The notes: generated by a model not told the origin, from the sequence alone. 64,000 bases of DNA from Pseudoteredinibacter isoporae_A (GCF_040372805.1 NZ_BAABWJ010000004.1:307535-371534); one strand, 5' to 3'; positions 52,328 through 62,014 are shown, counted from the stretch's first letter. A program made the numbers and translations.

Positions 52328-53341
52328 TTAAAACTGCTTGAGGAATTTCAGATCGTTTTCAAACATCATGCGCAAATCGTTGATGCCGTAGCGCAACATG
52401 GCCAGGCGATCGACGCCCATGCCAAACGCAAAACCGGAATACACTTCGGTATCGATGCCGCTCATTTCAAATACGTTCGGGTGCACCATGCCGCAACCGC
52501 CCACTTCCAGCCAGCCGGTTTTGCTGCAGATGCGACAGCCTTCGCCACCGCAGCCGGTACACTGGATATCCATTTCAGCCGACGGTTCAGTAAACGGGAA
52601 GTAAGAGGGACGGAAACGCACATCGACATCCGCTTCAAAGAATGCACGCAGGAATTGCACCATGGTGCCTTTGAGATCCGCAAAGCTGATATTTTTGTCG
52701 ACCACCAGACCTTCTACCTGGTGAAACATTGGAGTATGGGTTAAATCCGAATCGCAGCGGTATACACGGCCTGGACAAATGATACGAATAGGCGGCTCCT
52801 GATTTTCCATGGTGCGCACCTGAACCGGCGAGGTGTGAGTACGCAGCACGTGGCTGGCATCCACATAAAAGGTGTCGTGCATGGCACGTGCCGGATGGTG
52901 ATCTGGAATATTCAGTGCTGCAAAGTTGTGGTAGTCATCTTCCACTTCGGGGCCTTGTTCTACGCTATAGCCCGCCACTGTAAACAACTCTTCAATACGC
53001 TGCATTGTGCGGGTAACCGGGTGCAGACCACCCTGCTCGTCACGACGGCCCGGCAAGGTAACATCCACGGTTTCTTCGGCCAGCTTTGCGTTAATCGCGG
53101 CTTGTTCAAAGGCCGTTTTTTTAGCCGTAATCTGATCCTGAACTTCTTGCTTGGCTTTGTTGATTTCAGCACCGGCTGCAGGACGCTCTTCGGCGCTCAA
53201 CTTACCAAGGCCTTTGAGCAAGGCCGTAATCTGACCTTTTTTACCCAAGTAATCGACGCGCACGGCATCCAGTGCCGCCATGTCTTCGGCATTTGCTACG
53301 AGTTCAAGCGCTTGTTGTTTTAGCGCTTCAAGATTTTCCAT
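52328..53341 (-). CDS. pheS: Phenylalanine-tRNA ligase alpha subunit
   Basis: 337 residues from the ATG at 53341 with GGAG at 6 nt; the open frame adds a TTG four codons upstream. An N-terminal coiled coil (about 1-90) is followed by class II motifs: MHDTFYVDASHVLRTHTSPV, PIRIICPGRVYRCDSDLTHT and FGMGVDRLAMLRYGI. It catalyses phenylalanine activation. Its leader has a large inverted repeat and no Phe-rich leader peptide that I could see. Confidence 0.98.
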   Translation of the reverse strand: MENLEALKQQALELVANAEDMAALDAVRVDYLGKKGQITALLKGLGKLSAEERPAAGAEINKAKQEVQDQITAKKTAFEQAAINAKLAEETVDVTLPGRRDEQGGLHPVTRTMQRIEELFTVAGYSVEQGPEVEDDYHNFAALNIPDHHPARAMHDTFYVDASHVLRTHTSPVQVRTMENQEPPIRIICPGRVYRCDSDLTHTPMFHQVEGLVVDKNISFADLKGTMVQFLRAFFEADVDVRFRPSYFPFTEPSAEMDIQCTGCGGEGCRICSKTGWLEVGGCGMVHPNVFEMSGIDTEVYSGFAFGMGVDRLAMLRYGINDLRMMFENDLKFLKQF

Positions 53342-53450
53342 TGGTGTCTCCAATGTTGAATGTCATTAACGTTGTTTTGTCGTGAGCCCGAACATCGCTT
53401 TTCGATCGACACGGTTTATGTCAATAAAAGCGCCGCTGGCCCATCAAGCA

Positions 53451-53546
53451 AATTACCAAAGTGCTTTGCAAAACGTGTTTGAACTCACCTTAATGGCTCG
53501 CTCTGTCGATCATGCTGATCTGTTTTTGCAAAACACTTTGGTAATT
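53451..53546 (-). repeat. 23-bp inverted repeat (96-bp element) in the pheS leader
   Basis: Arms 53451-53473 and 53524-53546 are inverted copies with one difference (53464/53533) that becomes a G-U pair in the minus-strand RNA, so a 23-bp helix with a 50-nt loop can form upstream of pheS. It could be an attenuator-type structure or a small MITE/REP-like insertion. No U-tract follows on the minus strand. Confidence 0.6.
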
Positions 53547-53615
53547 CGCTGTCACTTCTTGTTTAGGCTATCTTGATTTGCGATACGCGAACCATTCACC
53601 TGCGGGGCAGAAGCT

Positions 53616-53645
53616 AAAAAAAAAGGAGAAGCCTTCGGCCTCTCC
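53616..53645 (-). terminator. Rho-independent terminator after rplT
   Basis: Imperfect 9-bp stem (53625-53633 with 53637-53645, one A-C mismatch) followed on the minus strand by nine U. It separates thrS-infC-rpmI-rplT from pheST. Confidence 0.8.
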
Positions 53646-53697
53646 CCTTTTCGCATCTTTCTAGGCAACATCCCGAAGGATGTTTTCATCGTTGTGC

Positions 53698-54054
53698 TTA
53701 AGCGAGAGCAGCTTTGGCTTTTTCAACGATGGCCGCAAAAGCAGGCTTGTCGTGAACGGCCAGGTCAGCCAGTACGCGACGGTCCAACTCAATGTTGGCT
53801 TTTTTCAAACCAGCGATCAAACGGCTGTAGCTCAAACCTTCATTGCGAGATTGCGCATTGATACGAGTGATCCACAGAGCACGGAAGTTACGCTTTTTAA
53901 CGCGACGGTCGCGATAAGCGTATTGACCGGCTTTGATAACCGCTTGCTTAGCTACGCGGAAGATGCGTGAACGCGCTCCGTAGTAACCTTTAGCTTGTTT
54001 TAAAACTTTCTTGTGACTGCGACGCGCCACCACACCACGTTTTACACGTGCCAT
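53698..54054 (-). CDS. rplT: 50S ribosomal protein L20
   Basis: 118 residues, the normal length. RVKRGVVARRSHKKVLKQAK and YRDRRVKKRNFRALWITRIN are the conserved L20 segments. It binds 23S rRNA early in 50S assembly and represses translation of its own operon in E. coli by binding the mRNA. Confidence 0.98.
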   Translation of the reverse strand: MARVKRGVVARRSHKKVLKQAKGYYGARSRIFRVAKQAVIKAGQYAYRDRRVKKRNFRALWITRINAQSRNEGLSYSRLIAGLKKANIELDRRVLADLAVHDKPAFAAIVEKAKAALA

Positions 54055-54092
54055 AATCCTATCCTCTTAAAAAATTGATAACCCAGTGTTGC

Positions 54093-54287
54093 TTACTTGG
54101 CACGCATCATGCGATCTACCAGACCTACATTATCTTCATGCAGGATGTTGGTACCACGCAGTTGACGCTTACGCTTAGTGGTCATCTTGGTCAGGATGTG
54201 GCTTTTGTTAGCGTGCTTGTGCTTATAGCCCGCAGCCGTCTTTTTGAAGCGCTTGGCAGCGCCACTGTGTACTTTAGCTTTTGGCAT
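54093..54287 (-). CDS. rpmI: 50S ribosomal protein L35
   Basis: 64 residues. MPKAKVHSGAAKRFKKTAAG and the basic KHKHANKSHILTKMTTKRKR are typical L35. It lies between infC and rplT, and probably shares L20-mediated control. Confidence 0.98.
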   Translation of the reverse strand: MPKAKVHSGAAKRFKKTAAGYKHKHANKSHILTKMTTKRKRQLRGTNILHEDNVGLVDRMMRAK

Positions 54288-54348
54288 CAGAATAACTCCA
54301 GATGTATTTGATGGTTAATTTAGAGTGAGAAGGCAGCTAAAAGCCCGA

Positions 54349-54888
54349 TCACTTCTTCTTTTTCGGGGCAATGATCATCAACAGCTGACGTCCTTCCATT
54401 TTCGGACGCTGCTCGACAATCGCGATCTCTTCCAGGTCTGTTTCGATACGGCCTAACATCTCCATACCTAACTCCTGGTGAGCCATTTCCCGGCCACGAT
54501 ATCGTAAAGAAATCTTGACCTTGTCCCCTGCTTCGAGGAAACGGGTGATGTTACGCAACTTAATGTTGTAATCACCAATATCCGTTCCCGGACGAAATTT
54601 CATTTCTTTAACCTGCTGCTGCTTTTGCTTCTTCTTGGCAGCGGCCTTGGTCTTCTTTATGTCAAAGAGATGTTTACCGTAGTCCATCACCTTACAAACA
54701 ACAGGATCGGAATCACCTGCGATCTGTACCAGATCCAGACTTGCTGAGCGCGCGACCTGTAACGCTTCTTCCAGCGCAACAATACCCGCTTGCTCTCCAT
54801 CCGCACCAATCAGACGAACCTTGTCCGCTACGATGGCATCATTGATGTTGGCCTTTTTGCTACGGCCTTTTGCATTATCTCTTTTAAT
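54349..54888 (-). CDS. infC: Translation initiation factor IF-3 (AUU start)
   Basis: The start is the ATT at 54888, read as Met: it follows GAGGAG by about 10 nt and gives 179 residues (MKRDNAKGRSKKANINDAIV onward), matching E. coli IF-3 (180). The ATG-based frame begins only at residue 67. The N-terminal domain ends near VMDYGKHLFD; the C-terminal domain has KEMKFRPGTDIGDYNIKLRN. The AUU start is the known basis of IF-3 autoregulation, because IF-3 discriminates against non-canonical starts. Confidence 0.93.
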   Translation of the reverse strand: MKRDNAKGRSKKANINDAIVADKVRLIGADGEQAGIVALEEALQVARSASLDLVQIAGDSDPVVCKVMDYGKHLFDIKKTKAAAKKKQKQQQVKEMKFRPGTDIGDYNIKLRNITRFLEAGDKVKISLRYRGREMAHQELGMEMLGRIETDLEEIAIVEQRPKMEGRQLLMIIAPKKKK

Positions 54889-54997
54889 TGCTCTTTTCTC
54901 CTCAATATGAGCCAGCCCTCCCCTCTAGGACGAGTTTTGGCCCCTCAAGCGCAAATGCCGAGGCACTTCCCAGCTTAGCACCGCTCTAGCGGAAACT

Positions 54998-56920
54998 TCA
55001 GGAAGCAGCTCGGCTGCGTTGCGCCACATCTTGTTCAAGCAGTTCAATAAAGGCCTCAAGGCTCATGCTGCCGAGGTCTTCGCCGCTGCGTGTACGCACG
55101 GCCACTGCTTGCGATTCCACCTCTTTATCTCCGATTACCACGAGATAAGGGGTCTTCTGAATCGTGTGCTCGCGGATTTTAAAGCCGATCTTCTCATTTC
55201 TCAAGTCCGATTTAGCCCGGAAGCCCTTGTCACACAAGGTTTTCTCTACTTTTTGGCAATATTCGGACTGATTATCGGTAATATTGAGGATTGCGACCTG
55301 TTCTGGCGCCAGCCAAGTCGGGAACGCTCCCTCGTAATGTTCGATCAAAATACCGATAAAACGCTCGAATGACCCCAAAATCGCGCGGTGTAGCATCACC
55401 GGCACCTGGCGAGAGCCATCTTCGGCGACATATTGGGCATCCAGGCGGCCTGGCATGGAGAAATCCACCTGCATGGTGCCGCACTGCCAGATACGTCCCA
55501 GGCAGTCTTTCAGGGAGAATTCAATTTTCGGGCCGTAGAACGCCCCCTCACCTGGCAGGTATTCAAACGCCAGGCCTTTGGCATTCAGGGCATCCGCCAA
55601 TGCTTTTTCGGCACGATCCCAGTCTTCATCAGTTCCCACGCGCTTTTCAGGACGGGTGGACAGGCGGATGATCACGTCGGAGAAGCCAAAATCCGCGTAC
55701 ACGGAGTACAGCAAGTCGGTAAAGGTCGATACTTCATCCTGGATGGCGCTTTCTTCACAGAAGATGTGAGCATCATCCTGCACAAAGCCGCGCACACGCA
55801 TAATGCCCTGAAGCGAACCCGAGGCCTCATTCCGGTGACAGGAACCAAATTCGGCCAGACGCAAAGGCAGGTCTTTGTGGCTCTTCAAGCCCTGATTAAA
55901 CACCTGCACGTGGCAAGGGCAGTTCATGGGTTTGATCGCGAAATCTTTATCTTCGGATTTCACCGTGAACATATCGTCGTGGAATTTATCCCAGTGGCCA
56001 GAACGCTCCCACAGGCTGCGATCAACGACTTGCGGCGTCTTGATCTCCTGGTAGCCATTGTCGCGCTGAACCTTACGCATGTACTCTTCAACAGCGGTAT
56101 AAATTGACCAGCCTTTCGGGTGCCAAAACACCATACCCGGCGCTTCTTCCTGCAAGTGGAACAGGTCGAACTTCTTACCCAGCTTGCGGTGATCACGCTT
56201 AACCGCTTCTTCCAAAAAGCGCAAATGCGCTTTCAGAGCTTTCTTATCCGCAAAAGCGATGCCGTAGATGCGCTGCAGCATTTTATTGTCAGAATCACCA
56301 CGCCAGTATGCGCCGGATGTGCGCATCAGTTTAAAGTGGTGACAGAAGCTCATGTTCGGCACGTGCGGACCACGGCACATGTCGATGTATTCTTCGTGGT
56401 GATAGAGGCCTGGGCGATCATCTTTTGCAATGTCGTCATCCAGAATGGCCATTTTGTAGGGCTCGCCACGCTGTTCAAAAGTGTCGCGGGCTTCTTGCCA
56501 GCTGACTTTCTTTTTCACAACGGTGTAGTTGGTTTTCGCGAGTTCCAACATACGCTTTTCAATGGCCTGTACATCTTCCTCGGTGAGAGGGTGTTCCAGA
56601 TCGATATCGTAGTAAAAACCATGTTCGATGGTGGGACCAATCGCCATCTTTGCGTCAGGATACAACTGCTTGATCGCGTGTCCCAGCAAGTGCGCACAGG
56701 AGTGGCGAATGATTTCGATACCGTCGTCGTCGCGGGTGGTAAAGATGGTGAGCTCGGCGTCGTCTTCAATAATGTCGCAAGCATCCATACGTTGGCCGTT
56801 CACTCGGCCGCCCAGTGTCGCTTTCGCCAGGCCAGGGCCGATATCAGCCGCAACCTCGTAAATGCTTACAGGTTTGTCGAATTCGCGTTTGGAACCATCG
56901 GGAAGTGTAATTACAGGCAT
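54998..56920 (-). CDS. thrS: Threonine-tRNA ligase
   Basis: 640 residues. TGS domain (1-62), the editing domain with HSCAHLLGHAIKQLYPDAKM (zinc-binding HxxxH), class II core with CRGPHVPNMS, LPLRLAEFGSCHRNEASGSL and PVMLHRAILGSFERFIGILI, and a C-terminal anticodon domain. All motifs are intact. It is the first gene of the thrS-infC-rpmI-rplT unit. Confidence 0.98.
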   Translation of the reverse strand: MPVITLPDGSKREFDKPVSIYEVAADIGPGLAKATLGGRVNGQRMDACDIIEDDAELTIFTTRDDDGIEIIRHSCAHLLGHAIKQLYPDAKMAIGPTIEHGFYYDIDLEHPLTEEDVQAIEKRMLELAKTNYTVVKKKVSWQEARDTFEQRGEPYKMAILDDDIAKDDRPGLYHHEEYIDMCRGPHVPNMSFCHHFKLMRTSGAYWRGDSDNKMLQRIYGIAFADKKALKAHLRFLEEAVKRDHRKLGKKFDLFHLQEEAPGMVFWHPKGWSIYTAVEEYMRKVQRDNGYQEIKTPQVVDRSLWERSGHWDKFHDDMFTVKSEDKDFAIKPMNCPCHVQVFNQGLKSHKDLPLRLAEFGSCHRNEASGSLQGIMRVRGFVQDDAHIFCEESAIQDEVSTFTDLLYSVYADFGFSDVIIRLSTRPEKRVGTDEDWDRAEKALADALNAKGLAFEYLPGEGAFYGPKIEFSLKDCLGRIWQCGTMQVDFSMPGRLDAQYVAEDGSRQVPVMLHRAILGSFERFIGILIEHYEGAFPTWLAPEQVAILNITDNQSEYCQKVEKTLCDKGFRAKSDLRNEKIGFKIREHTIQKTPYLVVIGDKEVESQAVAVRTRSGEDLGSMSLEAFIELLEQDVAQRSRAAS

Positions 56921-57023
56921 TTTATAAAATCCTAATCAGTGGTGACCCCTACCAAAGGCCACATGAATTAATTCGGGCAGATTCGAGACCGATCGCACCC
57001 ATTGTAGAAGTATGTTCAGCACG

Positions 57024-57047
57024 AAAAAGCCCGCTTTTTGGCGGGCT
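57024..57047 (-). terminator. Rho-independent terminator after the molybdenum hydroxylase genes
   Basis: Stem AGCCCGC / GCGGGCT (57028-57034 with 57041-57047), followed on the minus strand by TTTTT. It ends the iorAB-like transcript and separates it from thrS. Confidence 0.8.
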
Positions 57048-57116
57048 AAATTCGGGCGCAAACTTTACCATCGGCCAAGGGCCAAATCAATTGAGGAAGC
57101 GGCTGATTGCGGCTTT

Positions 57117-59393
57117 TTATACCCCAAGGGTTTTCGCGACGGGTAAACGGCGAATTCTGGGGCCTCCAGCATTGGCAATGGCATTGACAATGGCCGGAGC
57201 CACAGGTGGCACACCGGGCTCACCAACACCACGCGGCGCATCATCCGCCTCGACTATGTCGATGTGAATATCCGGGCTTTCATTCATTCGGGTCAAACGA
57301 TAACCATCAAAATTCCCCTGCTCCACCTGGCCATCAAGCGTGGTAATTTCACTGTACATCGCAATGCTGGTGCCGAAGATCATGGCGCCCTCCATTTGAG
57401 ATTTCACGCGATCCGGATTCACCACCTGCCCAGCGTCGATAACGCTGTACAAAGCCAGCAGCTTGGGCGTGCTGCCATCCCAAGCCACTTTCGCGACAAC
57501 CGCCACGTGGGCAAGAAAGCTGTAATGATAAGCCAGACCCAAACCGATGCCTTTTTCCCTTGGCGCATCCCAGTGGGCATGTTTACACACCCGCTCAATG
57601 ACCGCTTTTGCGCGTGCAGTCTCGTAGGGATACTCCCCAATCTTGTTCCCATAATTGCTGTAACTGTCTACGCGCGGCTTAATATTGCGATCGGAACCGA
57701 GAGATTTCAGCCAGAAATCTTTAGCGTCCATTTTGGCGGCTGCCGCCATCTCTCCCATCACACTGCCATTCGCAAACGCCATGGGAATATTGATCACGGA
57801 ACGAAGCCAGCCAATTCGCATGTGCGCATTCACCTTACGACGTTTCAGCTCAACGTTCGGCACCTCAAAAGGAAAATCGTGGAAGCCTTGATCCAATTCC
57901 CAAGCGGCCATGCTGTCGGCAGGCCCAAACGTCGCGCCAATGGATGGAAAAGCCGTGCTGCCCTGCCAGGCCGTAATCGCTCCGTTTTTGTCCACGGCGG
58001 TTTTCAGCTGAGTGTCACAAACCGCATGCAGATAATCATGGCGAATATCGTCTTCGCGGCTCCATGTCACTTTAACGGGCTTGCCCAATTGCTTGGCCAA
58101 CAACGCCGCTTCGGCGACAAAGTCCGGTTTCGACTTACGCCCAAAACCACCACCAAGATACGTCACATGCACAGTCACCTGCTCCAGCTTGATGCCCAAG
58201 CTGGCAGCAATCTGACGCTGCGCCGATTGTGGCGTTTGGGTACAAGCCCACACTTCGCAACGCCCATCTTGGTATATGGCACTGGCCGCAGGAGGCTCCA
58301 TAGAGGCATGAGCCAGGTACGGTACATGATAGCTCGCCTCAACCACATGATCCGCTTTGGCGAACGCTGCGTTAACGTCACCCTGCTGGAATACATTCAG
58401 ACTGCCTTCATTTTGTTGATGGCTGTTCGCCAGGGTTTGATCATACGTTTTGCTGCTGTGCGTTTTGTTTGCACCTAAATCCCACTGTAATTTAAGCTTT
58501 TTTCGCCCCTGCTGTGCAGCCCAGGTGTTTGTTGCAATGACAGCGACGCCTTCAACGGCATTAAACGCGGCAGGCAATGGTTTGCCTTGAATTTTTTCAA
58601 CGGCGAGCACACCGGATACCGCGAGAGCGTCCTTGGCATCAAGTGATAGCAGCTTGCCACCCAACACCGGACTGCGTTCAATACTGGCGTGAACCATATC
58701 TGGCAATTGAACATCCACACCAAAAGTCGCCTTGCCCTGAATAAAATCAGGCACATCAACGCCTGAAATGGGCTTGCCAATATAGTTAAATTCTTTTTTC
58801 GATTTCAGTTTTAGGCTATCAAGCTTAGGCAACGCTTCCTGGGCCGCCAGACTCGCCATTTCAGCGAAGCTGGCGGTTTGCTTTCCATCGCTCAATTGAT
58901 GCCGATCGACGGAAATACTTTCAACATTCACACCCCACTTTTTAGCCGCGGCTTGCCGCAGCATTTCCCGCGCGGCCGCCCCCATTTTACGCATGGGCAA
59001 ATAGAAGTTACGCACACTGCGAGAGCCGTCAGTATTTTGGGAACCATATTCCGTATTGGCCTGCCCTTGAACCACCTGAACTTTATTCCAGTCGGCCCCC
59101 ATCTCGTCCGCTAACACTTGAGGCAAGCCAGTGCGAATGCCCTGCCCCATTTCAGAACGGTGACACACAATTCTTACCGTGCCATCGAGCGCGAGCTCAA
59201 CAAATAGATTCAACCGCAAAAAGTCGTCGTTACTCGTTTTTGCACCACTGATCAAATCCATAGGCACCGCTTTGGGGGCGGCCTGCGTCAAAGGAGCACC
59301 AAGCAGCAGTCCAGAACCTGCCGCAACACCGCTTGCCTGCAAAAACTGACGTCGATTCAGCTGATGGATACCCTGTAGGGATTGTTTGCTCAT
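57117..59393 (-). CDS. Molybdopterin-binding subunit of a xanthine-dehydrogenase-family oxidoreductase (IorB-like), Tat-exported
   Basis: 758 residues. The N-terminus has a twin-arginine signal (NRRQFLQASGVAAG) with a hydrophobic stretch, so the holoenzyme is expected in the periplasm. The catalytic subunit fold shows GQGIRTGLPQVLADEMGADW, the molybdenum cofactor segments GGGFGRKSKPDF and the C-terminal GVGEPGVPPVAPAIVNAI, which carries the catalytic Glu. The best match is the IorB (isoquinoline 1-oxidoreductase beta) group, whose members oxidise aldehydes or N-heterocycles. It overlaps the 2Fe-2S gene by 4 nt. The substrate cannot be inferred; no cytochrome or maturation gene is adjacent. 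Confidence 0.9.
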   Translation of the reverse strand: MSKQSLQGIHQLNRRQFLQASGVAAGSGLLLGAPLTQAAPKAVPMDLISGAKTSNDDFLRLNLFVELALDGTVRIVCHRSEMGQGIRTGLPQVLADEMGADWNKVQVVQGQANTEYGSQNTDGSRSVRNFYLPMRKMGAAAREMLRQAAAKKWGVNVESISVDRHQLSDGKQTASFAEMASLAAQEALPKLDSLKLKSKKEFNYIGKPISGVDVPDFIQGKATFGVDVQLPDMVHASIERSPVLGGKLLSLDAKDALAVSGVLAVEKIQGKPLPAAFNAVEGVAVIATNTWAAQQGRKKLKLQWDLGANKTHSSKTYDQTLANSHQQNEGSLNVFQQGDVNAAFAKADHVVEASYHVPYLAHASMEPPAASAIYQDGRCEVWACTQTPQSAQRQIAASLGIKLEQVTVHVTYLGGGFGRKSKPDFVAEAALLAKQLGKPVKVTWSREDDIRHDYLHAVCDTQLKTAVDKNGAITAWQGSTAFPSIGATFGPADSMAAWELDQGFHDFPFEVPNVELKRRKVNAHMRIGWLRSVINIPMAFANGSVMGEMAAAAKMDAKDFWLKSLGSDRNIKPRVDSYSNYGNKIGEYPYETARAKAVIERVCKHAHWDAPREKGIGLGLAYHYSFLAHVAVVAKVAWDGSTPKLLALYSVIDAGQVVNPDRVKSQMEGAMIFGTSIAMYSEITTLDGQVEQGNFDGYRLTRMNESPDIHIDIVEADDAPRGVGEPGVPPVAPAIVNAIANAGGPRIRRLPVAKTLGV

Positions 59394-59857
59394 GCTGTCT
59401 CCTCCTGTCCGGCTTTGGCAGCCCTCTTGATGGCTTCCTTAATGCGAGGATAGGTCCCGCAGCGGCAAATGTTTCCGCTCATGGCATTGTCGATATCCTC
59501 ATCATTGGGCATCGCGTTGTACGCCAGTAAAGCCGCCGCACTCATCATTTGTCCGGGCTGGCAATAGCCACACTGAGGCACATCAATATCCTTCCAGGCT
59601 TCCTGGACGGGATGGCTGCCATCCTTAGATAAACCCTCGATAGTGGTAATGGATTTACCCGCCACCATCGACAAAGGCGTGAGACAGGAACGAATGGGCG
59701 TACCATCAAGGTGTACGGTACAAGCACCACAAAGGCCCTTCCCGCAGCCGTACTTGGTGCCGGTCATTTGCAGAATATCGCGCAGCGCCCAAAGCAATGG
59801 CATATCTGCCTCGGCGTCAACCGCTTGCGCTTGTTGGTTCAGGGTAAATGTAATCAT
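59390..59857 (-). CDS. 2Fe-2S subunit of the molybdenum hydroxylase (IorA-like)
   Basis: 155 residues, two 2Fe-2S clusters: plant-type site CGKGLCGACTVHLDG with a distal Cys (SCLTP) and the C-terminal four-Cys domain CGYCQPGQMMSAAALL plus GNICRCGTYPRI. It passes electrons from the Mo centre; it lacks a FAD domain, so the acceptor is probably a cytochrome. There is no signal of its own: by analogy it is co-exported with the Tat-signal partner. Confidence 0.93.
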   Translation of the reverse strand: MITFTLNQQAQAVDAEADMPLLWALRDILQMTGTKYGCGKGLCGACTVHLDGTPIRSCLTPLSMVAGKSITTIEGLSKDGSHPVQEAWKDIDVPQCGYCQPGQMMSAAALLAYNAMPNDEDIDNAMSGNICRCGTYPRIKEAIKRAAKAGQEETA

Positions 59858-60210
59858 CAGGCTATTTATCGCATGTTATTGGTTTTGGGTTTTCAGCCGA
59901 GTTTCAGACTCCAGCCGTCAAGCATGTCACGTTATTCTAGCAAGTTTTGCCTGCCAATTGAGCCTTGGTAGAACGAGCCAAATTCGGGTTAAAACGCGCC
60001 ACAAAGCAAAGAAATACACCGATAAAACGCACTCCATTTGGGCACGCTCATGGAAATGGACATTTTTGTCGCCCTAGGCCTCATTTAGTGTAAATTGTTT
60101 GGTTTTTATACAGTTTTTTCTTGTAGAATGCGCGCCTTGTCGAACCTGCCCATGCTGCTTGCCGAATGGTCCAGGCTTGATACGTTACAAAGCTTTATGT
60201 AGGAAAGACT

Positions 60211-60381
60211 ATGATACCTATCACCATTGAGGTGGAACTCTCAGGCTTGGCACTAAGAGATGTTCTTATGCCAGCAGTTCCATCAAGGGGAGAGAGTTTA
60301 GTCATGGAAGATGTGCATTATTACGTCACGCGAGTGACCCACGATATCGAAGCAGGAAAGTGTATTGTTACCGTGCGCTAG
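60211..60381 (+). CDS. 56-residue protein of unknown function
   Basis: MIPITIEVELSGLALRDVLM begins this short frame, which ends TRVTHDIEAGKCIVTVR. AGGAAAGACT before the ATG is a good ribosome-binding site. The pattern (strand, loop, PSRGESLVMEDVHYYV, strand) suggests a small beta protein of the kind found in many proteobacteria. No family assigned. It stands alone, with a possible promoter region at 60080-60130. Confidence 0.5.
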   Translation: MIPITIEVELSGLALRDVLMPAVPSRGESLVMEDVHYYVTRVTHDIEAGKCIVTVR

Positions 60382-61315
60382 GCACGACGACACAGTAACC
60401 CAGAGGTCGCTTCACGGCACAATCGGATTCTACCGATAAAAGCCCTATCGTTATGATAAGAATAAAGAAGAGCCGCTAGAACAATGCGGCTCTAATCCCT
60501 TTCTAAACCCACTGTCTTTTATTAGTCACTCCCAACGCCTGTACGATCTACCCCACCAATCGCACAAGCATCACCATTATTGAGCGGTAATCTTAGGGCC
60601 CAAACTCATCAAAACCCGCTGAAAAAAATTAAAACCCAAGCGCCGCACCTGCCTCATCAACGCGAATCGACGCATCCAAATCACAACCGAACACATCCGT
60701 GCGATTGTGGGCTATCTTCACACCATCTACACTGTTAGCGCTTGTTCATGAAGAGTGAGTCCCACTACTCGAAAAAATTATGAAAAACCGTCTCCAAGAT
60801 TCAGGCCTGCGGAAATTAATCCAGCAGGTGCATCAATTTGAGCAAAAGAGAAATGAACAAAGCAGGCAAACAACCATAAGATTCTTCGCACTTACATCAC
60901 CGTTTTTATTGAAACAGTCACGACGAGCACCACTTCTATAGAAAATGAAAAGCCTTGGGAAATGTTAGGTAGACACTCGACCATAAAGTTATGGAAGAAG
61001 AAACGCTGAGATTCAAACTCCACGTATAGAAAATAATAAAATTTCTAAAGCAGACACATCTTTTCGGAACAAAAACCGGGCCTTTCAGGACAGTCCCACA
61101 GAAACTTCATTTGTTTTATTTTTATTCAGAAACGATTAATGCGAGCTATCTAGAATGCACGGCGACGCAAGTATCAACCGAACAGCAGCTAAATCACTTC
61201 GTCAAACCAATTGAGTGGAAACTTTTGGTACTACCGTCAATACTGGTAAGACACAGATTAGTCTTCAATGGCATGAACCCGAATAATAAAACAACGCATA
61301 CAATGGGAAGTCCTC
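60382..61315. other. Region without a supported gene
   Basis: About 930 bp, AT-rich in parts. The only structure seen is a hairpin AGAGCCGC / GCGGCTCT (60469-60476 with 60486-60493), probably ending the 56-aa gene. A plus-strand frame (61111-61329) has no protein character. Confidence 0.45.
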
Positions 61316-62014
61316 GTGATTCTATGTAACCATAAAGCTTTTTTTACATTCGTCGTATTCACCCTACTCCAAGCAAGCACCCAGGCTTTTGCGCAGGAAA
61401 GCACACTGGAAGACCGTATCACAGGATTTAATGTGGCGGCGAGTGATGACTTTAACAACCAGTCTATAGGAAGTGGTCAATTTATTTTGTACACCCAAAT
61501 CTCGATTTCCGCCCCTACCGTCATTACCCGCGCTATGAACCTTAGCGACTCCACCCAACCCAGCGCCACGATTTATGAATACACCATTCGGGAGAGCACA
61601 GCGCCTTATAACGTCGTCGACTCCGGCGCAGCTGTGCGAATAAACCGTACTTCTTACAGCAATGTGACAAGAAGTGGCAACAATACCAATCTGGATGAGT
61701 TCACATTCAATAGCGTCCAACTGCAACCTGGCCTTTACTACATTGGTGTTTATGCCAATAGCGGTACCGACTACGTGTCGATAGCCCATAACTCCGGCGA
61801 CACCGGGCCGCTTCTCGCGGACTCGGGGGGTTCATTTATTTTTGCGCCGATTGACTATCATATGTTCGTCAGCTATTTCGGAATCGTCAGCAACGCTCCG
61901 AGCGCGGGTGCACAAGGAGTTCCTTCCCTTCCACTATGGGGACTCCTGCTATTGGGGGCATTGATGACAATAATAAGTCATCGAGCTCGTAGAAAAGGAA
62001 ATACAAGAATTTAA
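61316..62014 (+). CDS. Secreted beta-rich protein with a PEP/IPTL-CTERM-like sorting tail
   Basis: 232 residues from a GTG at 61316 preceded by GGGAAG. The signal peptide ends AFA before QESTLED. The mature part is beta-rich and Ser/Thr/Asn-rich (STQPSATIYEYTIRESTAPY). The C-terminus has the order motif (VPSLPLWGLLLLGALM), hydrophobic helix, then a basic cluster HRARRK, as in PEP-CTERM/IPTL-CTERM substrates of exosortases. No exosortase is in the window. The exact subclass is uncertain. Confidence 0.7.
   Translation: MILCNHKAFFTFVVFTLLQASTQAFAQESTLEDRITGFNVAASDDFNNQSIGSGQFILYTQISISAPTVITRAMNLSDSTQPSATIYEYTIRESTAPYNVVDSGAAVRINRTSYSNVTRSGNNTNLDEFTFNSVQLQPGLYYIGVYANSGTDYVSIAHNSGDTGPLLADSGGSFIFAPIDYHMFVSYFGIVSNAPSAGAQGVPSLPLWGLLLLGALMTIISHRARRKGNTRI

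Noticed and set aside
53342..53697. T-box or Phe-rich leader peptide controlling pheST
   Set aside because: No T-box sequence is seen (and T-boxes are a Gram-positive feature), and no short frame with a run of Phe codons was found on the minus strand.
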